Part shown: one piece after another, positions 22,498-29,611 of the stretch
Layout of the letters: every line of letters starts with the position of its first letter
Numbering within the stretch: position 1 is the first letter of the stretch
DNA from: Chitinophagales bacterium
GTDB lineage: Bacteria; Bacteroidota; Bacteroidia; Chitinophagales; Chitinophagaceae
Direction: 5' to 3'
Assembly (NCBI GenBank): GCA_015655015.1
Contig: JAATFV010000033.1
Span: 1 to 32,803, forward strand
DNA: 32,803 nt
The notes under the pieces: model-generated
Seen by the model: the letters and a program-made list of their open reading frames with translations, nothing else
What the model was told of the DNA's origin: nothing
The model's database searches: none
Translations under genes and position numbers: made by a program

Positions 22498-23652
22498 ATG
22501 AAAGAAACTAAAAATAAAAGCAGCGAGTTACCCGACTCCCCCTTTAGGGGGCCGGGGGGTATTCGTGCAGGCATTATCGGAGGCGCCGGATATACCGGCG
22601 GAGAAATGATCCGGATCCTCATCAATCACCCGCATGTGGAGATCCGCTTTGTACACAGCAAGAGCAATGCCGGCAAATTCCTCCATGAAATACACGAAGA
22701 CCTGATTGGAAATACCGACCAAAAATTCGCCGCGGAGTGGAACAGCGATGTTGATGTATTATTCCTTTGCCTGGGACATGGGGAAGCGAAAAAGTTCCTG
22801 GAAGAACACGCGAACAACCTGGGAAGCGCCCGGATCATCGACCTCTCCCAGGATTATCGCCTGCATAAGGACGGAGTAAGACCTACCCTGCCGGTCCTCA
22901 CAACCGCTGTATCAGACGCAAAGTCCCCTGTCACTCACAATCGGACATCCGCCAGCTACAACGACAGCTCATTTATATACGGCCTCCCCGAACTGAACAG
23001 GGAGGCCATCCGTTCCGCCAGCTATATTGCCAATCCGGGCTGTTTCGCTACGACGATCCAATTAGGGCTGCTGCCACTGGCAAAGGCCGGCCTCCTCCGG
23101 GAAACGGATGTTTACACCACCGGCATCACCGGCTCCACCGGCGCCGGACAAGGCCTTTCCCCTACTTCCCATTTCTCCTGGAGAGCTAATAATATACAGG
23201 CCTACAAGACCCTGACGCATCAGCACCTGAAAGAGATCGGCCAGTCCCTTCAACAGCTGGAGGCTGCCGGAAACATCGGTGTATCCGCAAAGCAATCGGC
23301 AGCCGGCGGAGCGATCCATTTCGTTCCCTGGCGGGGCGATTTCACCCGGGGCATTTTCGTCACCTCCCAGCTCCGGTGCGACCGGACAATAGAAGAGCTG
23401 ACCGCTCTTTATGAAGATTTTTATCGTGATCACCCCTTCACCATTCTCAGCCGGTCGGCTATCTCGTTGAAGCAGGTGGTCAATACCAATAAATGCCTGA
23501 TCCAGCTGGAACAGCAAGGCGGACAGCTTGTCATCCATTCCGCCATCGACAACCTGGTGAAAGGAGCTTCAGGGCAGGCCGTTCAGAATATGAACCTGCT
23601 TTTCGGCCTGGACGAATCAGCCGGGCTGCATTTGAAAGCAAACGCATTTTAA
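22498..23652 (+). CDS. argC: N-acyl-gamma-glutamyl-phosphate reductase
   Basis: NADPH-dependent reduction of N-acylglutamyl-phosphate to the semialdehyde. The Rossmann motif GIIGGAGYTGGE is at 25-36, followed by DLSQDYRLH (115-123), and the catalytic Cys182 lies in NPGCFATT. The protein (384 residues) is longer than the usual 320-350 for two visible reasons: a 22-residue N-terminal extension ending SELPDSPFRGPGG encoded by a palindromic element, and an apparent insertion at about 130-157 (TTAVSDAKSPVTHNRTSASY) between DYRL and FIYGLPELN. No alternative ATG/GTG/TTG exists before the core. It lies 64 bp after the cupin stop and 54 bp before argD. Confidence 0.94.
   Translation: MKETKNKSSELPDSPFRGPGGIRAGIIGGAGYTGGEMIRILINHPHVEIRFVHSKSNAGKFLHEIHEDLIGNTDQKFAAEWNSDVDVLFLCLGHGEAKKFLEEHANNLGSARIIDLSQDYRLHKDGVRPTLPVLTTAVSDAKSPVTHNRTSASYNDSSFIYGLPELNREAIRSASYIANPGCFATTIQLGLLPLAKAGLLRETDVYTTGITGSTGAGQGLSPTSHFSWRANNIQAYKTLTHQHLKEIGQSLQQLEAAGNIGVSAKQSAAGGAIHFVPWRGDFTRGIFVTSQLRCDRTIEELTALYEDFYRDHPFTILSRSAISLKQVVNTNKCLIQLEQQGGQLVIHSAIDNLVKGASGQAVQNMNLLFGLDESAGLHLKANAF
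22513..22560 (+). repeat. Palindromic element copy at the argC 5' end (best-preserved)
   Basis: Lead-in AATAAAAGCAGCGAGTTACC, then GACTCCCCCTTTAGGGGG and CCGGGGGGT. It is fully translated in frame and starts five codons after the argC ATG. Confidence 0.85.
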
Positions 23653-23706
23653 CACAGTGGAAGAGCCGTCGCCAAACCGGCGGCCTTCTCCCTAAACAGA
23701 ACGAAC

Positions 23707-24867
23707 ATGAAATTATTTGACGTCTACCCTATCAATGACATTACTATCGTGAAAGCCAAAGGCTCCTATGTCTGGGACCAGGAAGGCCAGCAATACCTGG
23801 ACCTCTACGGCGGCCACGCGGTAATATCTATCGGACATACCCATCCGCACTATGTACAGCGCATTACCGACCAGCTCAATAAAGTAGGATTCTATTCCAA
23901 CTCGATCCATATCCCGCTGCAGGTTGAGCTGGCCGATAAGCTGGGGAAAGTGTCCGGCAGGCCTGACTATCAGCTGTTCCTCTGCAATTCGGGAGCAGAA
24001 GCTAATGAGAACGCCCTGAAGCTGGCCTCCTTCCACAACGGTCGCAAAAAGATCATCGCTTTCACCAAATCTTTTCATGGCCGGACCTCCCTGGCCGTAG
24101 CCGTTACGGATAACCCCGCCATCCAGGCGCCGGTCAATAAGACGGACAATGTAATTTTCCTGCCCTATAACGATGAGGCAGCCCTGGAAGCCTGCTTCAA
24201 GGCACAGGGAGAGGAAATATCATCCGTCATCGTGGAAGGGATACAGGGCGTAGGAGGCATCGTCGAAGCATCGGCCCCTTTCCTGCAAAAGATCAGCCAG
24301 CTCTGCAAACAATATAATGCCATATTTATCGCCGATAGCGTACAATGCGGATATGGCCGCAGCGGAAAATTCTTTTCCCATGACTACGCCGGCGTAGATG
24401 CGGATATCTATACCATGGCCAAAGGAATGGGCAACGGATTCCCGGTAGCCGGCATTATCATCGCCCCGCATCTGCACTCTAAACATGGCATGCTCGGCAC
24501 CACTTTCGGAGGCAATCACCTGGCTTGCGCCGCTGCACTTGCCGTGCTGGAAGTGATCGAACAGGAAAAGCTGATCGATAACGCCGTAGCAACAGGGAAT
24601 TACCTGATGTCAGCGCTGAAGAAAATACCGCAGCTGCAGCGTGTCCGGGGCAAAGGGCTGATGATCGGCTTCGATGTTCCCGAAAAATTGAAGGACCTGC
24701 GAAAAAACCTCTTGTTCCGCCAACAGGTTTTCACCGGCGAAGCCAAACCCAATACCATTCGCCTGCTGCCTTCCCTGGCCCTGCGGAAAAAAGACGCCGA
24801 TGAATTCATCATCGCGGTCGAAGAAGAAATTCATGCTATGACAGCCTCCGCGAAGCCCGTTAAGTAA
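23707..24867 (+). CDS. argD: N-acylornithine aminotransferase (class III PLP enzyme)
   Basis: Transfers an amino group from glutamate to the N-acylglutamate semialdehyde. The 386-residue protein shows NSGAEANENALKLA (94-107) binding the PLP phosphate, FTKSFHGRT (119-127), VEGIQGVGG (176-184), the PLP-pyridine Asp210 in FIADSVQCGYGRSGKF and the Schiff-base Lys239 in YTMAKGMGNGFP. TTFGGNHLACAAALAV follows. Length and motifs are normal, with no element-derived extension. The ATG at 23707 directly precedes KLFDVYPI, as in homologues. The 85-bp gap to argF' contains a 14-bp tandem duplication. Confidence 0.93.
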   Translation: MKLFDVYPINDITIVKAKGSYVWDQEGQQYLDLYGGHAVISIGHTHPHYVQRITDQLNKVGFYSNSIHIPLQVELADKLGKVSGRPDYQLFLCNSGAEANENALKLASFHNGRKKIIAFTKSFHGRTSLAVAVTDNPAIQAPVNKTDNVIFLPYNDEAALEACFKAQGEEISSVIVEGIQGVGGIVEASAPFLQKISQLCKQYNAIFIADSVQCGYGRSGKFFSHDYAGVDADIYTMAKGMGNGFPVAGIIIAPHLHSKHGMLGTTFGGNHLACAAALAVLEVIEQEKLIDNAVATGNYLMSALKKIPQLQRVRGKGLMIGFDVPEKLKDLRKNLLFRQQVFTGEAKPNTIRLLPSLALRKKDADEFIIAVEEEIHAMTASAKPVK

Positions 24868-24873
24868 AGATTC

Positions 24874-24899
24874 GCTGAGACCGGATAGCTGAGACCGGA
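24874..24899. repeat. 12-bp direct repeat after argD
   Basis: GCTGAGACCGGA occurs at 24874-24885 and again at 24888-24899, in the gap between argD and argF'. Like the repeats at 7255 and 18794 it sits directly past a stop codon. Confidence 0.6.
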
Positions 24900-24952
24900 C
24901 ACATAACAAACCAACGGCTTGTCTCGCCGAAAAAAGACAACTGACCCCAACA

Positions 24953-26002
24953 ATGAAAAATTTCGTTTCCGCAAACGATGTGACCGACATCAACAGCCTG
25001 GTACAGTCGGCCCTGGCTTATAAAGCCAATCCCTTAAAGAACAGGAGCCTGGGCGCCAACAAGAGAGTGGGCCTGTTATTCCTCAATCCCAGCATGCGTA
25101 CCCGGCTGAGTACCCAGATCGCCGCTCAGAACCTGGGCGCAGAAGCCATCGTGTTCAACGTGGACAAGGAAGGCTGGGCGCTGGAATTCGAAGAAGAGGC
25201 TATTATGAGCGGCAATACCGTGGAGCATGTGAAGGACGCAGCCCCCATCATGGGCAAATATTTCGACATCCTTTGCATCCGCACCTTCCCCTCCCTGAAG
25301 AATAAGGAAGATGACTACAGCGAACTATATATCAACCAGTTCATCAAATATTCCGGCATCCCGGTAGTAAGCCTGGAGAGCGCCACCCTGCACCCCCTGC
25401 AAAGTCTCACGGATGTCATCACCATCACCGAATCCCTGGCCGGAAGCGGAACCATGGCCGGCGGAGGTAAGTTTGCCGATGCGGCGGTCCCTGCCGGCAG
25501 CGAAGGCGCAGTCGGCGCCGGCAGCGGACGACGCCCGAAGATCGTCCTCACCTGGGCCCCACACGTAAAAGCCCTCCCCCAATGTGTAGCTAACAGCTTC
25601 GCCCAGTGGATCAATGCCTGGGGCCAGACGCAAAAACAAATAGACTTCGTCATCACCCATCCCGAGGATTATGAGCTGGATGAAAAATTCACCAAAGGGG
25701 CCACTATCACGCACAACCAGGACCAGGCCCTGAAAGATGCCGATTTCGTATACGTAAAGAACTGGAGCACCTACAAGGACTACGGCAAGATCTATTGCAA
25801 TGACCCCGAATGGATGCTGACCAGTGAGAAGCTCCAGCTTACCAATAACGCGAAAGTCATGCATTGCCTGCCGGTGCGCAGAAATGTGGAGCTGAGCGAT
25901 GAGGTATTGGACAGCCCCGCCAGCATCGTGACACTGGAAGCTTCGAACAGGGTCTGGGCCGCACAGGCCGTGCTGGCAGAGATCCTTCGGACAAAAGGTT
26001 AA
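24953..26002 (+). CDS. argF': N-succinylornithine/N-acetylornithine carbamoyltransferase
   Basis: Carbamoylates N-acylated ornithine, replacing ArgF in Bacteroidota. The carbamoyl-phosphate site SMRTR is at 47-51, then a central HPLQS and the C-terminal MHCLPVRRN. The key specificity position in GNTVEH is Val90; family knowledge gives Glu92 in Xanthomonas acetylornithine transcarbamylase (GDTEEH) and Pro90 in the Bacteroides fragilis succinylornithine enzyme (GDKPEH). Published E92P/S/V/A mutants of the Xanthomonas enzyme became succinylornithine transcarbamylases, so Val predicts a succinyl substrate. Between ITITE and RPKIVLTWAPH there is a roughly 30-residue Gly/Ala/Ser-rich insertion (about 163-192). 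Gap to argB 14 bp. Confidence 0.92.
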   Translation: MKNFVSANDVTDINSLVQSALAYKANPLKNRSLGANKRVGLLFLNPSMRTRLSTQIAAQNLGAEAIVFNVDKEGWALEFEEEAIMSGNTVEHVKDAAPIMGKYFDILCIRTFPSLKNKEDDYSELYINQFIKYSGIPVVSLESATLHPLQSLTDVITITESLAGSGTMAGGGKFADAAVPAGSEGAVGAGSGRRPKIVLTWAPHVKALPQCVANSFAQWINAWGQTQKQIDFVITHPEDYELDEKFTKGATITHNQDQALKDADFVYVKNWSTYKDYGKIYCNDPEWMLTSEKLQLTNNAKVMHCLPVRRNVELSDEVLDSPASIVTLEASNRVWAAQAVLAEILRTKG

Positions 26003-26016
26003 GCAAATTTTCGATC

Positions 26017-26802
26017 ATGAACCGACTTTCAATCATAAAAATAGGCGGCAATATCATAGACGATGAGGCAAAGCTCGCCGCCTTCCTCGATGCCTTTGCC
26101 GCCGTCAGGGGTAAGAAGATCCTTGTACACGGTGGAGGCAAGCTCGCTACGAAGATAGCCGATGAACTGGGCATCCGGCAGCAATTGGTCGACGGCCGGC
26201 GGATCACCGACGCAGCAACCCTGAAGATCGTCACGATGGTGTACGCAGGAACGATCAATAAAAATATCGTTGCTCAATTACAGGCCCGCGGCTGTAACGC
26301 GATAGGTCTTACCGGTGCGGACGGCAATGCGATCCTCGCACATAAAAGAGGGACGGCGGCAATCGACTACGGTTATGTCGGCGACGTGGATGCCGTAGAC
26401 GCCCCCTTCCTCACCAGCCTCCTGGAACAGGACAAAGTCCTGGTCTTCGCCCCCATCACCCACGATGGCAAAGGCCAATTGCTCAATACCAATGCCGACA
26501 CCATCGCCCAGGAAATAGCCCGGGGACTTAGCAGCACCTTTGAGACCAGCCTCATCTACTCCTTTGAAAAGAGCGGTGTCCTGATGAATGCGGAGGACGA
26601 AAGCTCCGTTATCGGCAGGATCAACCCCGCCTACTACCAGGAATTAAAACAACAGCAGGTGATCTTCGCCGGTATGATCCCCAAGCTGGACAATGCTTTT
26701 GCCGCCCTGAAGAGCGGTGTACAAAAAGTCATTATCGGCAGGGCAGAAGAGCTGTCACAATTATTAGCCGGACAATCCGGAACAACCATCGTACATGACT
26801 AA
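26017..26802 (+). CDS. argB: N-acylglutamate kinase
   Basis: Phosphorylates N-acetyl- or N-succinyl-glutamate with ATP. The 261-residue amino acid kinase family protein has IIKIGGNII at the N-terminus, the ILVHGGGKLA glycine loop, LGIRQQLVDGRRITD, IGLTGADGN and the LLNTNADTIAQEIA substrate-binding segment. Lys8 and the C-terminal GMIPKLDNAFAAL Lys are the expected catalytic lysines. Its length is normal and no N-terminal arginine-inhibition helix is visible, so it is probably of the arginine-insensitive short type. The stop overlaps the argE start by 8 bp, implying coupled translation. Confidence 0.93.
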   Translation: MNRLSIIKIGGNIIDDEAKLAAFLDAFAAVRGKKILVHGGGKLATKIADELGIRQQLVDGRRITDAATLKIVTMVYAGTINKNIVAQLQARGCNAIGLTGADGNAILAHKRGTAAIDYGYVGDVDAVDAPFLTSLLEQDKVLVFAPITHDGKGQLLNTNADTIAQEIARGLSSTFETSLIYSFEKSGVLMNAEDESSVIGRINPAYYQELKQQQVIFAGMIPKLDNAFAALKSGVQKVIIGRAEELSQLLAGQSGTTIVHD

Positions 26803-27880
26803 TCCAGCTATCCATACACTACAGGCAGAAGCGATCAGCCTCTTACGGCAATTGATCGCCATCCCCTCTTTCAGCAAAGAAGAAGATAAGACGGCGGATC
26901 TGATCATAGCATATCTGCATTCGAAAAATATTCCGGCGCAAAGATTACAGAACAATATCTGGGCAAAGAACAGATATTTTGATGCGGACAAGCCAACCCT
27001 GCTGCTGAACTCCCATCACGATACCGTCAAGCCCAACAAAGCCTATACCCTCGACCCTTTTTCCCCTATCGAAAAAGACGGAAAACTATTCGGCCTGGGC
27101 AGCAATGACGCAGGAGGTCCGCTGGTATCCCTGATAGCAACCTTTATTTATTTTTATGACCGGCAGGGACTTCACTACAATATCTTGCTGGCTGTCACGG
27201 CAGAAGAAGAGATCTCCGGGCACAATGGTATTGAATTGCTGGTCCCGGAATTAGGCAGCATCGACTGGGGCATCGTCGGCGAACCGACCCAAATGCAACT
27301 GGCCGTCGCAGAAAAAGGACTCCTGGTATTGGATTGTTTCACGTTTGGAAAAGCAGGGCATGCAGCCCGGGAAGAAGGAGAAAATGCCATTTATAAAGCG
27401 ATCCCGGACATGGAATGGTTCCGCAACTATCGGTTCCCCAGGGTATCGGAGCTGCTGGGCCCGGTGAAAATGAGCGTCACCGTGATCGACACCGACAACA
27501 AAGCCCATAATGTTGTGCCCTCCCAATGTCATTTTGTAGTAGATGTGCGCGTGAATGAGCTGTATACTTTTGAAGAGATCCTGGCGGTCATCCGGGGGGC
27601 CGTTTCCTGCGAAGTAAATCCAAGGAGCCTGCGCATGCGGTCCTCTTCTATTCCCACGGATCATCCGGTCGTACGATCCGGCATCCGGGCAGGAAGAAAA
27701 TGTTATGGCAGCCCCACGACTTCCGACAAAGCGCTCATGCCCTTCCCTACGTTGAAAACAGGCCCCGGCGATTCAGCCAGGAGCCATACGGCTGATGAAT
27801 ATATTTACCTGAAGGAAATAGAAGAAGGAATTGAATCGTATATTCAATTGATCGATCCGATCCTGGGAATAAAAGACTGA
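26795..27880 (+). CDS. argE: M20 family N-acylcitrulline/ornithine deacylase
   Basis: A 361-residue M20 metallopeptidase that should release the acyl group from N-acylcitrulline in this pathway, since the transcarbamylase acts before deacylation. The metal site is visible: SHHDTVKP (His74, Asp76), the bridging Asp105 in GSNDAGGP, and the general base in TAEEEISG (137-140). The dimerisation domain follows from FTFGKAGHAAREEGENA, with a final metal His near ARSHTADEY. Start ATG overlaps the argB end by 8 bp. The ArgE label follows family and context; substrate is either the N-acetyl or the N-succinyl form. Confidence 0.9.
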   Translation: MTNPAIHTLQAEAISLLRQLIAIPSFSKEEDKTADLIIAYLHSKNIPAQRLQNNIWAKNRYFDADKPTLLLNSHHDTVKPNKAYTLDPFSPIEKDGKLFGLGSNDAGGPLVSLIATFIYFYDRQGLHYNILLAVTAEEEISGHNGIELLVPELGSIDWGIVGEPTQMQLAVAEKGLLVLDCFTFGKAGHAAREEGENAIYKAIPDMEWFRNYRFPRVSELLGPVKMSVTVIDTDNKAHNVVPSQCHFVVDVRVNELYTFEEILAVIRGAVSCEVNPRSLRMRSSSIPTDHPVVRSGIRAGRKCYGSPTTSDKALMPFPTLKTGPGDSARSHTADEYIYLKEIEEGIESYIQLIDPILGIKD

Positions 27881-28032
27881 GTCCAATAACCGTATATGGC
27901 GGCGCTATCAGACGGTAACAACGGTGAGTCCTGCATGAACTTTATGAACAGATGAACCGGCGAAGCGACCAAAGGAAAACCGGTAAAAAGATATGTTAAC
28001 CCGAAGCAAAAGACCTTAACAACGAAGTAAAT

Positions 28033-29349
28033 ATGAATGCGAATAATAACAAGCTTTGGAGCAAAGAAAATACCAGCACCTCTCAGCTGATCGAATCCTT
28101 CACCGTCGGACGCGACAAGGAATTCGACGTGCTGCTGGCAGAATATGATGTGCTGGGCTCCCTGGCCCATACGGAAATGCTGGAAGGGGCCGGCCTGCTC
28201 ACCACAGAAGAACGGATCCTTATCCATAAAGAGCTTAACAATATCCTGGACGAGATCCGCGGCAGCCGGTTCACCATAGACAAAGATATAGAAGACGTAC
28301 ACTCACAAGTGGAATGGCTGCTCACCAACCGGATAGGCGAGGCGGGAAAAAAGATCCACAGCGGCCGAAGCCGCAACGACCAGGTGGCAGTAGATATCAA
28401 GCTATATCTGAAGGCCGAAGTGCTGGCGGTAAAAGAAGAGGTCCGCTTATTATTCGACCTGCTCATCTCCCTCAGCGAGTTATATAAAGACAAACTCTTA
28501 CCCGGTTATACCCATCTGCAGATCGCCATGCCTTCTTCCTTCGGGCTCTGGTTCGGCGCCTACGCAGAAAGCCTGGTAGACGACCTCGAACTGCTGGCTG
28601 CGGCTTATCATATCACCAATAAGAACCCCCTGGGCAGTGGAGCCGGTTACGGTTCTTCCTTCCCCCTCAACAGGGAGCAGACTACCCGGGCCCTGCACTT
28701 CGCCACCCTGAACCATAATTCCGTCTATGCGCAGATGAGCCGGGGCAAGACGGAAAAGATCGTCGCCACCGGACTGGCCACGGTGGGAGCAACCCTCAGC
28801 AAGCTTGCCATGGATTGTTGTCTCTATATCAACCAGAATTTTGGTTTTATTTCTTTCCCTTCAGAGCTGACCACCGGCAGCAGCATCATGCCCCATAAGA
28901 AGAATCCCGACGTATTCGAGCTGATACGGGCAAAATGCAATCGCATCCAGGCCACCCCCAATGAGCTGACCCTGCTTATCAACAACCTTCCTTCCGGTTA
29001 TCACCGCGACCTGCAGCTGACAAAAGAGATCCTCTTCCCCGCGATCAGCGAAATAAAAGCCTGTTTGCAAATGACCCGCCTCATGTTATCGAACATCCAG
29101 GTAAAAGACGCTATCCTGGAAGACGGAAAATATAAATACCTTTTCAGCGTGGAAGCGGTCAATGAGCTGGTCAATAAAGGTATCCCCTTCCGCGAGGCAT
29201 ACAAACAGGTAGGCAACCAGATCGACAAGGGCGAATTTAATTTCGATTACAAACAGCAATTACACCACACCCACGAAGGCAGCATCGGTAACCTGTCCAA
29301 TGATAAGATCGTAAAAGAAATGGAAAAGGTGCTGCAGAAATTCGCGTAG
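28033..29349 (+). CDS. argH: Argininosuccinate lyase
   Basis: Cleaves argininosuccinate to arginine and fumarate, the final step of the operon. The 438-residue protein has the fumarase/aspartase superfamily signature GSSIMPHKKNPD (282-293) with the catalytic serine loop, HSGRSRNDQV (109-118), and GYTHLQIAMPSS (158-169) with the His161 region. Length is slightly shorter than the common 455-470 but includes all three conserved regions. It starts 152 bp after argE in a region without another gene and is the last gene of the operon; an inverted repeat at 29381-29396 may mark the transcript end. Confidence 0.94.
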   Translation: MNANNNKLWSKENTSTSQLIESFTVGRDKEFDVLLAEYDVLGSLAHTEMLEGAGLLTTEERILIHKELNNILDEIRGSRFTIDKDIEDVHSQVEWLLTNRIGEAGKKIHSGRSRNDQVAVDIKLYLKAEVLAVKEEVRLLFDLLISLSELYKDKLLPGYTHLQIAMPSSFGLWFGAYAESLVDDLELLAAAYHITNKNPLGSGAGYGSSFPLNREQTTRALHFATLNHNSVYAQMSRGKTEKIVATGLATVGATLSKLAMDCCLYINQNFGFISFPSELTTGSSIMPHKKNPDVFELIRAKCNRIQATPNELTLLINNLPSGYHRDLQLTKEILFPAISEIKACLQMTRLMLSNIQVKDAILEDGKYKYLFSVEAVNELVNKGIPFREAYKQVGNQIDKGEFNFDYKQQLHHTHEGSIGNLSNDKIVKEMEKVLQKFA

Positions 29350-29380
29350 CCGGCCCTTCTCTGTTATCTTAACATTAATA

Positions 29381-29396
29381 TTCTCCGCCCGGAGAA
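29381..29396. other. Hairpin downstream of argH
   Basis: TTCTCC and GGAGAA form a perfect 6-bp stem with loop GCCC, 32 bp after the argH stop. The plus strand has an A-run, not a T-run, after it, so it is not a classical terminator for argH. The rest of 29350-29605 holds no gene. Confidence 0.4.
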
Positions 29397-29565
29397 AAAA
29401 ATATAAGCCAACGATGCCATTAACATATGAATGATGTAAATTACTTTACGGTCACTCCTCCTCCGCTGCCCAAAATTTGATCTGACGATTTTATGCCATA
29501 TTAGCTATCATTTGTACATAAGATCCCCGCATCTATGCCACATTGATCGCTAAAAGAAAATGAAC

Positions 29566-29611
29566 TTCGAACGTAGTTTTTCGAAATAACGATAATTCAT
29601 GATCAATGAAT
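29566..29611 (+). promoter_or_regulatory. Paired palindromes at the glucan phosphorylase start
   Basis: Two self-complementary TTCGAA boxes (29566-29571 and 29580-29585) lie 8 bases apart. A further perfect inverted repeat ATTCAT/ATGAAT (29595-29600 and 29606-29611, 5-base loop) includes the start ATG in its 3' arm. They could be operator sites and an initiation-blocking hairpin; both are inference. Confidence 0.35.
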
